Assembly (NCBI GenBank): GCA_002633005.1
Contig: NMRA01000259.1
Location: 162,715-199,600, forward strand
DNA length: 36,886 nt
Direction: 5' to 3'
Origin: Phoronis australis
Taxonomy: Eukaryota > Phoronida > Phoronidae
The notes under the pieces: model-generated
Told to the model about the DNA's origin: nothing
Database searches by the model: none
What the model saw: the letters and a program-made list of their open reading frames with translations, nothing else
Position numbers and translations under genes: made by a program
Part shown: piece after piece, positions 21,063-31,358 of the stretch
How positions within the stretch are numbered: position 1 is the stretch's first letter
Layout: each line of letters begins with the position of its first letter

Positions 21063-21501
21063 TAGATAAGCCCATGGGCGCTTATTCGGAAAATTATGCC
21101 GACTAAACGCCCATGAGCGTTTATTTATGTTACAATTAGTGGGGCGTTTATTGAGAAAATTTCCTTTTGAAACCCACTCACGTTAACTTATACTCACAAA
21201 TTCAGTTTTGAGGAGCATTGATCACTTGTAACACTGAACAAGGTGTTGACGAACTATGCATTTATTAACATAAAATTTAAAAACACAGTTTTAAGTAAAA
21301 TATGCCGAACTAAGCAAAATTATGACTCTGTTTGAAATTCCCTTTTCCTAATAAACGCCCCGGCGTTTATTAGGAGTTGACAGAGTGAGGGAGCTGTCGT
21401 ACCGCTTGAGTCACCACAGTCTTGGCTTGGTCACCTGGCTGTGCAACTCCTTGGCGTTACTAAAACTCTTAAAAATGTCCATTTTCCAATGGGCTTATCT
21501 A
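21063..21501. mobile_element. palindrome-rich MITE-like element
   Basis: Terminal repeats TAGATAAGCCCAT (21063-21075) and ATGGGCTTATCTA (21489-21501) are exact reverse complements. Inside are several palindromes built on one motif: ATAAGCCCATGGGCGCTTAT near the left end, one at 21104-21123 around CGCCCATGAGCG, and a near-perfect 28-base palindrome at 21347-21374 with 13-base arms around CC. GGGGCGTTTATT (21141-21152) is also repeated inverted at 21350-21361. There is no coding frame. It resembles a MITE with a repeated subterminal binding motif; the superfamily is unknown. Confidence 0.6.
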
Positions 21502-22235
21502 CGGAATATCTCGGTATGTCCGTAATCTAGCTACATGTTCAGAAAATATACTATGTGTATACATAAAACTATCAGTAGATCGCATATTTTAAATTACCGT
21601 AATACAGTGTAAAATCGTACAAAAATAGTATCCATTTCTTCAAGCTACCACTTTGCCAGTTAGCGGCACACTAAGTCTTTCTGAAACGAAATGTTGACAA
21701 GAATAAAGTAATGAATAATTGAAACTGGGAAATAATTAATGAGCTACGGATTTCTGACAGCTGTTTTTACATTATTTTCCGCTCAGTGCAAGTTATACAT
21801 TTAGTGCATTACGATGCGCAACGGCGCGGGTACACACAGTTTAACAGTTTTGTCACAAATGCCGTTGTCTGACGGCACCTCAAGAATACAATGACGTCAT
21901 ACTTACAGACGCTCATGTAGCTTAGAATTCTTGTAACGTTGGTCATTCTACATGTAAGCAGGAATACATTAATTAACCTTGTAGACTTTCATTTTCTAAA
22001 CCTAACTCACCATATAACCGTCGTTATCGGCGAGATGGCCTTGACCATTACGCCAGAAGAAATAACAAAGTTGAGTGTAAACTGGGAATGATAAGACAAC
22101 GATGTAAAACGATTAGATGTCAGTCGTTTGATTAGGTGAAATTTTCCATAAAGATATCAGAATTCAGACTTGAACTCGGGAACCAACTCGCATTTCGTGT
22201 AGAAACTCGAAAGCTGAGCATTTGTGTGCTCTTTG
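21502..22235. other. spacer downstream of the dispanin gene
   Basis: AT-rich sequence without a recognised gene or repeat. Part may be dispanin 3' untranslated region. Confidence 0.35.
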
Positions 22236-22241
22236 TTTAAT
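22236..22241 (-). promoter_or_regulatory. possible polyadenylation signal of the dispanin gene
   Basis: ATTAAA, the commonest variant hexamer, lies on the minus strand about 135 bases past the dispanin stop codon. Confidence 0.3.
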
Positions 22242-22374
22242 TATATGACAAGTCGAACGTATTTAACTCTACTGCACAAAAACTATGACAAGTAAAAGTA
22301 TTTTGAGTTCGAATCTTAGTTCAAGTTCAAGCTCTGACTTTGAATTTCCGACCCTAGCTCAGACACTTCATGGA

Positions 22375-22562
22375 TTATCCGAAAATGGTCGCTGGTAGGA
22401 TGACAAAAACGTAGATGATGGCAAATCCGACTCCCAGAACAGTGATAATAATTCCTGCAATACTGAGACCCATCGACACTTTGCCTTTAGTGCGAGCACC
22501 CTCAATATCTCCGCCGCCATAAGAGCTGTCAGCTAGCACCGAAAATATGATTGCAATGATAC
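22375..22562 (-). CDS. dispanin (CD225/IFITM-type) protein, exon 3: end of membrane segment 1, conserved loop, membrane segment 2
   Basis: The exon follows a tgctttttgcag acceptor and is completed in phase 1 by the G left from exon 2, giving G then IIAIIFSVLADSSYGGG. It has the CD225 loop pattern: a small residue and S after the first membrane segment, then GDIEGARTKGKVSMG, equivalent to the G-D-x2-G-A-x3-S/A-x-K loop of IFITM proteins. A second membrane segment (IIITVLGVGFAIIYVFVIL) follows, and the stop is at 22375-22377. The ATG inside the intron part of the open frame (22587) is not used. Family assignment is secure. Vertebrate IFITMs restrict enveloped-virus entry, but most invertebrate dispanins are uncharacterised. 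Confidence 0.85.
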
Positions 22563-23289
22563 CTGCAAAAAGCATTACAAGTTCCATTCTTAAAGTTATT
22601 TAGTGGAAAGTGAAGATAGTCAACTTATTTTGTATTTTACAGTGTCTTGAAGGAGAGAATTTTATTTTAAGTTCCACGCAGTGAAAATTAGATCAACCCG
22701 AAATCCCAAACTTCAAACCGTAGTGACGTTAAGTTAGCGGCGGTGCATGTCTTCGTTGATGCACCAATGAACTCCGTTTAGTTCTTACTATGCGTTAATA
22801 GGAACGGTAACTCGCGGTATTAAAAATCAAATTATTATGAACGAACACGATAGAGGCGCTGTAAGTGCCTAATCTTATCAGCATATTTGTGCCGTTATCC
22901 AAATAAATTACTTTATAAAGTAAGTGTGCCTCCTGTTTTTGCTAATAGTTTCCAAGGTAATGAAACATATGATTCATACATTATGTGCTCAGTAAGATTA
23001 TCCTGATGGGGATGGAAATTAATTATATCGCGGTTCGAAAAGGTTCAATACTTCGCTTTTGTTTTGGGATAACCTACTTCTTGTTTTTTCACCTTATGAT
23101 GAAATGCATAATGTAGAGTATAGACTCTAAATTATTGAGAATCGCCAGCTGAACACACACATGAATAGATTGCTTTAGTTCTGTTACAACGTCTTGGAAA
23201 TTATGGACCATGCAGAAGGTACATTTACCTTTATGCAGTTTATTTATCTCCAAAACGATAGAAATTAACTTCGTAAAAAATTCTCTTAC

Positions 23290-23407
23290 CAAATACAATG
23301 TTGCAACAAATGGTAGTGAAAACAGCCAGACCAAGATAGTTTGGAGGTTTTGGCGCCGCCTGTTGAATGATTATTGTTGACTGAACGGGCTGATTTGTGT
23401 ACACCAC
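23290..23407 (-). CDS. dispanin, exon 2: start of the CD225 domain
   Basis: Acceptor tttctgtgcag, donor gtaaga; phase 0 in, phase 1 out. The 39 codons end with the CD225 N-terminal half: PKPPNYLGLAVFTTICCNIVF. The basic-Pro lead is followed by the first intramembrane segment with the CC pair, equivalent to the S-palmitoylated cysteines of IFITM3. Upstream residues (VVYTNQPVQSTIIIQQ) are Gln-rich, as in many invertebrate dispanins. The exon joins both neighbours without a frame break. Confidence 0.85.
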
Positions 23408-24326
23408 CTGCACAGAAAAAGGTGACAACTCTCACGACGTGCTTAGTTACTGTTTGTAACAAGTTCAACAGCAACACAATTCTCTCGGTATTAGCAATCC
23501 TCTTTACGGATAGCGAAATCTAGCTCAGAAACGTTTTACCAAGGTACGTGTGTCCGTTCTTAGCAAAGACGACCATACGCACGTCATTGCGATGTTGTTT
23601 TTGCTACTAACGCACAGTAAACGTGTCGTGATTCAGATTGAAGTTCAAAGTGATAACCCCTTACGTCCATGAATTGTTCGCCAGTACTAAAATCGATACG
23701 CGCCGTCTTAGCTACGACTGGACAGGCTACCTTTGATGAAACGGGTGTCTAGTGGTTATGCCTCATGGGAAGGATGTTGATGGGATATTTTTAGATTCTA
23801 ATAAATACACGACGTCTCTCTCCGTCTATAAAAACCTAATGAATAGTCGAACGGGGTTTGTTTTCAGATTCACGATCACGTTATGCTTGTAAAATGTATA
23901 CTGAAATTTTTTCACAATCAACTGTATAACTACATGTACACGCATGTACACAGTTTCTCCTTCGAAAGTCGGATGTCTTGAATACGTCTTAGCTAGGGAC
24001 GACAAGTTTTGGTCAAGAGCGGTTTATCTGAACAGAATATTTGGGTCTGCTACATGTTTCAACATAATGAAATAGCTTTCAGTGGTAATAAAGAACATAA
24101 AGCAATAATGTGACCCTTAACTCATCAAAATTGGGCCATATAGTAGGTACATGGATGAGGGCCTATGGGTCAACTGGCTCAGAAACACGTTTTTCTAAAT
24201 TGATCCCTGATTTTAACAGGTTAATTTTGGCTCAAAATGAACAAAACCAAACCAAACCAATTTATATACTATTGGAACTGGCAATGTTTAAAATTGGTCA
24301 TTAGCCTTATTCATGTAGTTACTCAC

Positions 24327-24512
24327 CGTGCTGTTCGAGGTCGTGTTCATCTCGTTCACTTTATTATTCTGGTAGCCAGAATCATAGCCACCCCCGGGGC
24401 CCGGGGCCACACCGTGACTTGTGTACTGTGTATTTTGGTTAGGGTATGTTATGTTATCTGGCTGTCCGGGGTACGACGGGGGTTGTTCCTTTACCTCGTT
24501 TTCCATGATCAT
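24327..24512 (-). CDS. dispanin, exon 1: cytosolic N-terminus with a PPSY motif
   Basis: The 62 codons start at the ATG at 24510-24512. The second ATG at 24504-24506 (MENEVKE) has the better context (ATCATGG). The exon ends at a gtgagt donor in phase 0. The product starts MENEVKEQPPSYPGQPDN and continues Pro/Gly/Tyr/Asn-rich. PPSY is a PPxY motif of the kind bound by WW domains of NEDD4-family ubiquitin ligases, at the same relative place as PPNY in IFITM3. A good acceptor (ttctttcag) sits just before the start, with exon sequence from 24515, so a 5' untranslated exon further upstream is likely. The complete protein is 163 residues. Confidence 0.8.
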
Positions 24513-24636
24513 AAGCTGAAAGAATCATCATCCGTTCTGAAAACACTATGGTGTCTCTGCACATGTAGGAGAGCATTTGTGTAAATGTAACTGTTAATCA
24601 AAAAGATTTTTGATAGCTTAGCAGTGTAATACGTCA

Positions 24637-26060
24637 TTTTGCCAGTTGTCGTACTTGGTTTTGAATGACCAGGCAGGTTTTGTTTCTGGAAGAAATATGA
24701 ACGAAAATATCCGCGTGCTTAATTTTGGTTGGTGGATCAGAAGGTGGGTAAAAGTCTTTCATAGTAATTTTAAGTCGTGTGTTGTCGTAAATGGTCACCC
24801 ATCTTCCTGGTTCAATAGTTCGCGTGGCTGCAGACAAGGTGACCCCCAGTCTCGCTACATTTACATATTGAGCGCAAAAATTTTGGCGTATTTAATCAAG
24901 AATAATAAAAACATTGCAAGTATAGTTGCAGGAAATAAGGAATACTTAATTTCGCAATATGCGGACGACACATCAATTACTTTGAATGGGTCGCATTTGT
25001 CATTGACTAGCACAATGAATTTACTACATTTGTTTGCTAGTGTTTCCGGTCTCCGAGAAATGAAATTGGAGAAAACAAAAGCCATATGGTTCGGAAGTAA
25101 AGCTGGTAGTGATGACGTCATTCCTACAACAGAAAGTCTGTCTTGGACTTATCGATTTTTGGAGGTTCATTTTGATTCTTAATTGGATAGTATGACGCAT
25201 AAGAACTTCACAACAAGAGTGACTGAGATTAAGTCTTTATCAAAAAATTGGATTCGACGAAATTTAACGCCGTTTGGTAAACTAACAGTTATTAAAAAGT
25301 TATCCATTTCGAAACTTAATTTTTGTTGTCAATTTTACAAAATCTACCAGTAAAGATCTTGGATGAATTAAATACTATATTCGTTAGATTTGTATGGCAG
25401 GCTCGTAATTAAAATTAAACGAGCTACGACCCGTTTAAGACTAGATCAAGGGGCGCTTCAAATGGTTAATGTACATACACACAGCAAAGCTTTAAAACTC
25501 GCTATGGCCCGTGGATATCTTTAAAGCCCCGCGTCTAGTGGTCAGCTTCTATGCTCACCCTATCCGTTTATAAAGAATTTTGCTTCATACGGAGAAGACT
25601 TTATTAAGTCGAAGTCGACTCTAATTGATAATTCCTATTGGCGCGACGTATTTGGAAGTATGGCAAATTTCTAAATGAAAAAAATCGTCGCGAGTAAAGA
25701 AGACTTTTTGAATCAACCTTTGTGGTTTAATAGTAACTTGGGCATCGGAGGGAGACGTGTTTTTTATATTAGTCTTGGTTTGTAAATGGCTTGAGATTTA
25801 TCAGAGATAAGCATACCTCTGATGGTGATTTCGTTAGTTTACTAGTAGACCATAAGATAAACAGGTTCGATATGAAAACCAACTTTGTAGAATATAATTG
25901 TGTTGTTTCTGATCTAAGAAGGTTTCAAAAAATTCTATTTCAAAATAAATTTAAAAGTGTTTTAACAAGGAGACTAGATTTTAAAATACCTATTCTCCGT
26001 CCATGCCTTTAGAATTATTCACTTACGGAAGAATGCGAAGGCTTGAAGACATATTTGTTC
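24637..26060 (+). mobile_element. 5'-truncated LINE (non-LTR retrotransposon), reverse transcriptase and downstream part, decayed
   Basis: Translation with several frame changes gives non-LTR reverse transcriptase signatures in order: NDQAGFVSGRNMNENIR, RGCRQGDPQSRYIYIL, QYADDTSITLNGS (the catalytic Y-A-D-D box), SGLREMKLEKTKAIWFG, then WIRRNLTPFGKLTVIKKL and, further on, PLWFNSNLGI and LRFIRDKHTSDGDF, all typical of LINE ORF2. The segment between NENIR and the RGCRQGDP motif is too short: the stretch with the first catalytic Asp (motif A) is gone. Several stops and shifts are present, so it is a dead copy. The clade was not assigned. It ends at the TTC abutting the element at 26061. Confidence 0.85.
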
Positions 26061-27324
26061 TATAGGCCTAATTCACGCCGACAGGAGGCGCGTTCCAAAA
26101 CGAGGCTCGCTACGATAGCTCTGTTAGCTTATCGGCAAAGTTGTATTCCAGTCCGCGTTGCTCCGCAAACGGTTAGAAAAAATACGGACACTCAACTGTC
26201 TGCTTAACAATCCCTGACGCTGAGATTCGGAAGCGTTGGGTCGTTGTCATACGCCGCGACGAAGCAAAATATGTCCATGTAAAATTTATAAATGTTTTCG
26301 AAAAGTTAGATCATATTTTGTCGCATCTCGGGTTGCCAAGCATCATAGTAACGACCGGAGAATGGACTAGCCAGGCTGTGTTTTCATGACTACGGGTTGA
26401 AACATTATAATTTTTCTTTTCAAAAAGGACAGGGCCCTCAATCCCTCGATTTTGGGGCCCAATATCGGCCCTACTCCCCTCTCAAAAATATTGAAAATTC
26501 ACGCAAAATTCCCCCCACGAGGCATAATTCTCTCTGAGTACACATCAACTGTAACCACACAGGTGACAACTTGAAAGAGAACAAAAGGCAACTTTAAATT
26601 GAGACAGAGCCTATGAGAGCTTGCGACAGGACGGGGATGCTATTGGTGGTGATCGGGAGGTAGATTGTTCCCCTCGCTCGGCGAAAAAATCCTCTCAGTA
26701 GGCGCTGGCACCTTTACCCTCGGATGAACGAGGCTCCTGGAGAAACATGATAACTATGATTGCTTTGTCCAGTTAACTGAAATTGAGTTCTAAAACGAGG
26801 TTATGCTTTGGACGAATGAATTAGGTGTTTTAATTTTAAAATTCAACTTGGTCCAGATTGATATTTGAAACCTAACACATGAAATAGACTAATTGCACAT
26901 GACAGCCACCACTGTCGAACATGTCTTCAACTCCTCAACAATACGAGCAGATGACCTTGTTCGTGTAGAAAGTATTTTGATCAACAATTTACAAGAAGAA
27001 ACGTAACCCTGCATTCAGCATAATACCTCATCCGTAACACTACGACCGCCGCAATTTGATCATATTTACTTTTCATGTTTCGAACCAAGTTTTCCGAAAA
27101 AAATTAAACCCTTTCGTCAGACAACCTTTGGTGCCTTAACTTGTTCTCTAATGTATTTTTCTACGTCTCTATTGTTAATTGTCGACACATTGTTAAAATT
27201 TAATATCCAGGTTGGACTTGAAAGACCGGCAATTTAACTCACGCAATGTCAAATTCCGCTTTGTTTATCGCAGTGAGCCTCGCTTTGTAGTTTAATGTCC
27301 GCCGCGTGAATTAGGTCTATATTC
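26058..27324. mobile_element. 1.26-kb terminal-inverted-repeat element inserted in the LINE
   Basis: The element spans 26061-27321. Its ends TATAGGCCTAATTCACGC and, inverted, TATAGACCTAATTCACGC begin imperfect inverted repeats of about 55 bp (26061-26116 and 27267-27321) that also share CGAGGCTC and TGCGAT-like blocks. TTC flanks both sides (26058-26060 and 27322-27324). Removing the element and one TTC restores the LINE frame across the junction (KTYLF joined to NDIKKPSKSECKW), which fixes the boundaries well. No transposase frame is visible, so it is non-autonomous. A 3-bp duplication that is not TWA leaves the superfamily open. Confidence 0.72.
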
Positions 27325-27399
27325 AACGACATCAAGAAACCTTCTAAGTCAGAGTGTAAATGGGAAATAGAGTTAGGAGATTGTTTAGGTTGGAAGAAA
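27325..27399 (+). mobile_element. LINE fragment between two insertions
   Basis: Seventy-five bases resume the LINE frame: NDIKKPSKSECKWEIELG then GWKK. The pattern K-W-E-x-E-L followed by W-K-x-I-Y is usual in the LINE ORF2 region before the C-terminal Cys-rich part. The frame continues after the MITE as IYALPYEIP. Confidence 0.7.
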
Positions 27400-27561
27400 G
27401 GGGCGTATCCAGAATTTTGAGTTAGGGGGGCCAGGCCAGAGTATTAGCCAGTATTTTGCCCGTCAGACATTCACACCCCCGGCGAACTACTAAATGGAAT
27501 CTGGGAGAATGTTAGGGGGCCATGGCCCCCTTGGCCCCCTCTAAATCCGCCACTGAAGAAA
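27393..27561 (+). mobile_element. hAT-like non-autonomous element (MITE), copy B, inside the LINE
   Basis: A 155-bp element (27400-27554) begins GGGGCGTATCCAGAATTTTG and ends TAAATCCGCCACT, flanked by GAAGAAA direct repeats (27393-27399 and 27555-27561). It aligns with the reverse complement of copy A. Deleting it with one repeat rejoins the LINE codons as WKKIYALPY. It is 28 bp longer than copy A, mainly through a G/C-rich stretch near the right end. Confidence 0.78.
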
Positions 27562-28170
27562 ATATACGCATTGCCTTATGAAATTCCAAAGAATCCCAAC
27601 ATTAGATGGTTCCAATTTAGAATATTACACAGGGTTATTGCGACAAATACTCTTTAGTCAAAATTCAAGTTCGGGGTTCTAATTTGTGTTCGTTTTGTAA
27701 TAAAGCTCCAGAGACGCCGCCACACCTTTTTGGAATGTCGCCCCGTACAACATTTTTGGAAGAAATTCAGAAAACAACTTCAAAAGGTTTCCTGTCAGCT
27801 TGCTAACTGTTTCTCTTACAAACGTATTATTCTTGGACTGTGGACGCATGATTTTCTATTTAACATTTTGCTATTACTAGCCAAACAGTACATTTACAAG
27901 GAAAGATGTCACAAAAATTTACCTAATATTCACAAGTTTGTTACATATACTCATGAATACTATAATGCTGAAAATTAATTGAATATTTGTGTGACATCTT
28001 CTCTGGGAGACTTTTATTGGTAACACTTACTCCACCATGTAGCAGTTGTTTACTTTATACGAAGTACGACAATGGTCTCTCCAGAGGTGCGCATGCGTAA
28101 ATGAATGGATGTACTTGCTTGCTTTTTTATACTTATTCATCATCGATAATAAATAGGTGAAAAAATACAT
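27562..28170 (+). mobile_element. LINE 3' part: Cys-rich C-terminus and 3' tail
   Basis: After the MITE the translation continues PKNPNIRWFQFRILHRVIATN, then after a frame shift CSFCNKAPETPPHLF. This is the C-x2-C-x5-E-T-x2-H-L-F motif that closes many LINE ORF2 proteins. After a further shift the last frame ends at 27978. The following 170 bases, to AATAAATAGGTGAAAAAA near 28150-28165, may be the 3' untranslated tail. The right boundary is approximate. Confidence 0.72.
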
Positions 28171-29370
28171 TCGCAAAAGTTGTTAATCCCCGACGGTGTC
28201 TGCTGCTTTAATTTTATTACCGAAGACGTTTCATAACATTTTCGCTTGATTCTCAAGAAGAGAGGAGATTTTGGCGCTTAGATAGTGTCGTTTTGTCAAA
28301 AAGAAATAAATTAAGATTGATGGGTGTTGTTTTTATTACGGAGCAGTTGGAAGAAAGGAATGCTCATATGTTTCGCCTCACAGTGTACACACCACTGGAC
28401 TTGCCGAGCTACTTTCACTCTGTAGACAACTGTAAGAACAAACTTAAAACCTGTGAGTCATCTCACCTATGGACCAATACGCTTGACTACAGAAACCTTA
28501 TTCTGTCTCATATTTTTGGCCACTGAAAAGAATGCCAGATTAAAAAAGAGTCTCCGAACTCGCAAAGTTGACACTTTTCAACATAAAGTCACTACTTCCT
28601 GCCAAAGCTCGACACGAGCCAATACTGGATTCTAAAAGTACACTCACGCGTGCTCCATTAATGCTATAATGCAATCAGATTTTTTCAATGACTTTCTGGA
28701 TTGTTTGACGGCAACCTGAAATCCTAGCAGATCTCTCAGTCTGTTGCTCTTACATCGTCCGTTTGCAAACTCAGTGACTCGTACATGGGGGTGCAGCACT
28801 ATGTTAAATAGGTAACCACAATGTCTTCCCAAACTGTTCTGCAGTCGCATCCTGGGTTGCGTTCCGTAGACACTAGAAACTCGCAAAAACTCAAGTTATC
28901 CCGAGATATCGTCAGCAATGTCACAAAGCAGAGAGATGGCCATAAATCGTGACTTTGAAGTTGGGGGATCGATGGAAACGATTCTCTTGGTCGTGCCTCT
29001 AAATTCCACCAGATACGACCCTTAAACCCCAGTCCCATCCCAACAATCACCAAACCAGTGTTGAAAAGCAACTTAGAAATTGATGCCTAGGGAGTACACG
29101 GGAGACCATTTTTCTACTATAATGACATATTTGCCTGAATTTTGCGAATCCAAAAGTTGTGGTGGTAAAACTCAAGAGAAACAAAATGTAGTATGGTGCT
29201 AGCGAATACAGAAAGAGTCAGGTGGTGAACGAAGACAGATATGCGGAAATATCTGTTACCAGTACACACAACTCACTTCTTGCCACGCTATTTTACAAAA
29301 TTATCCGGCTTTGCCAAAAAGTTAATATCGTGATTTGAGAAACGATGTCAACTTGAAGTGAATCAATGAG
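28171..29370. other. unassigned spacer
   Basis: Open frames of 60-90 codons are present but none shows a domain or convincing splice context. Confidence 0.35.
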
Positions 29371-29573
29371 ATTCAGTAATTTTCAGCACACCTACTGACC
29401 CAGATTTTACTTGGATGAGCCATTTTGGAAACAGAGACAGTCGTTTGCCTAACATGTTAATTGACATTCCACGACAGCATCAAACAGTCGACTCTGGGGA
29501 CACCGACTCAGATCTTGAAAAAATATGTGTGCACATACATCCTTGTGGGCTATGTTCAAAATGTTTTTATTAG
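29371..29573 (+). CDS. candidate terminal exon of an unrecognised protein
   Basis: A good acceptor (ttcagtaattttcag, ending at about 29386) precedes an open frame that reads TPTDPDFTWMSHFGNRDSRL, then an acidic patch SGDTDSDLEK and a Cys/His-rich end HIHPCGLCSKCFY before TAG at 29571-29573. The composition looks protein-like and the C-x2-C-x2-C ending is notable. The frame is only about 62 codons, no upstream exon was found and no family is recognised, so chance is possible. An ATG at 29414 would alternatively start a 52-residue peptide. Confidence 0.2.
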
Positions 29574-30199
29574 AAATTTCTGGATCATCATTTTTAAGTT
29601 GGAGTATCATGAATATTTTGGCCCAAAAAGGCTCATTTTTCGTTCAAAAGAGTCCAGTTAATGAAGTTGTCTTAAAAAAGCTTAAAAGAACGGGAAAGAA
29701 AATTCTTGATAATGTTTGTGTAGACATTAAACCTCTCTATCAGGAGACAGACTTTGAATTTTCACTGGAGTGCCAAAATTCAGTAAATTTTGCCAGTTTT
29801 GTATATTTGATTTTTAGCCATTTTTGAGGTTCTCTGGGGGCCAGTTTGCGGGGTGCTGGTGAATTACAATGATATTTTTTATCAGTTTGCTGTCTGACTA
29901 AGAAGATAAAAAATATAAAATAGGGTTTTTTTGTTTTCAACCAAAAGCCGATAGAAAAGACTTACAGTGTCTGATTAAGGGCAGTATACAGCTGTATCTC
30001 ATAAACCTCATAAAGGGCTTCATTAATTTTTGCAAATATGTTTCTGTGGTGATTAAATCAGTTGACATTAATTTTTAGATACTTTGGCTACTGCTGGCCC
30101 CCTGGTGGCAGTGTTTATAACTAGATTTCTTTGCTGAAATTTCATGAAATTTGGCTAAAACGTTTCCATCGAGGAAACGATGGCACATGCATGTTTGAG
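29574..30199. other. unassigned spacer
   Basis: A 100-codon plus-strand frame overlaps 29525-29827 but has no recognisable feature. Nothing else was seen. Confidence 0.35.
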
Positions 30200-30299
30200 A
30201 ACGACGTTTCGATAGTAATCTAAAGTTCTGTTACAATATATTGTTATGTGTCTGCTACTGTACCTGAAGATGACTTTTGATTAATATCGAAACGTCGTT
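30200..30299. repeat. 100-bp fold-back with 14-bp perfect arms
   Basis: AACGACGTTTCGAT (30200-30213) and ATCGAAACGTCGTT (30286-30299) are exact reverse complements. Before the right arm stands CCTGAAGATGAC. The combination of CTGAAGATGA and TCGAAACGTCG recalls a repeat motif common in invertebrate genomes. No coding content. Confidence 0.6.
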
Positions 30300-30962
30300 T
30301 ACACGCTGCACTCTAGCCTCGTTTTTGTCTCCACTTCTTACTTTTGATTTGGCCAAAAACTGATATTAATCACATGCACGTTTTCGAATGAGTCTAACCT
30401 GTGCTGCCACACCAGTGCTCTTTGGAATCCGTTCATATATCTAACCTCTGCCTCCCCCCCCCCCCCGTCAGCTGTTAACTGCAGATGCTGTGCCCTGGTA
30501 ACGTCCACTGTATTACCTAATATTCATTACATAAAATATATAAAGTCACTTTAATCTGAATTTTGTCATTTTTACATGATGCTGATCGTTTAACCGATTC
30601 CACCCAAAATCTGATTTTGTCACTTGTCACATTTACAATAAATAACATCTCTTCAAAATAAGTATTGTTATCTGGCTACTACTGTATCTGCGGAAGAATT
30701 AATTTTAGTTTGAGTATTAAAATACGCGAACTAAAATGTTTCTAGCAGCTTTTTGCCACAATAAGTAACTTTGAATACACTTTGGAAAATTTCAACAATA
30801 TCGGCAGAACCAAGCTCACGTTAAGTATGAAAGCAGACATGCACAATTGTTACCATGGGGACTGAGTACCATAAAAGCGTTTCCTCCTTAAACTAGAATT
30901 TGACGATTATGATAATAAAAACATGAAGCTATGAGGCATAAGGATTCGAGTAAGCTTCACAC
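30300..30962. other. unassigned spacer with a poly(C) tract
   Basis: A run of 13 C at 30454-30466 is the only distinctive feature. Confidence 0.4.
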
Positions 30963-30968
30963 TTTATT
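30963..30968 (-). promoter_or_regulatory. possible polyadenylation signal for the minus-strand candidate exon at 31359
   Basis: AATAAA on the minus strand, about 390 bases beyond the candidate stop codon. Confidence 0.2.
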
Positions 30969-31358
30969 ATACAACAGTAACCCATTTCCGTAAATCAGTA
31001 AGATTTTTCACATTTTGTTGCATTGGTATATCTTGAAGTAGAAAGTAACTAGTTACAAAACAGGAATCAAAAGCACAATTCATGCATAAAATTTAGAAAA
31101 ACATTCTGAGCCTCTAATAACGCAATGGGCTACGTGTTAACATAAAAACAGTCAGTTTTCTAGCTATGTTGATTTCTTAAATTAGAAATTCACTTAGTTG
31201 ACTATCCTATTTTCGCTGCTTACTTTCCGATTTTAAAAAGATTGCTTGCTATTTTGTATGTTTTTTCTAAGTAAGTTTTCGGCGCCTAATCCCTTCTTGA
31301 CTCGCTAAGTATCTTAAGAGCAGTATGATGCGGAGAAAAATGTACATGTATAGCGAGT

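Noticed and set aside
22563-22587. ATG at the front of dispanin exon 3 as a real start
   Set aside because: The acceptor at 22563 and the phase match with exon 2 show that this ATG lies in the intron.
30200-30299. Hammerhead ribozyme
   Set aside because: CTGAAGA and GAAAC are present, but the bases that should form the first pair of helix II do not match and helix I is not convincing. Kept only as a repeat finding.
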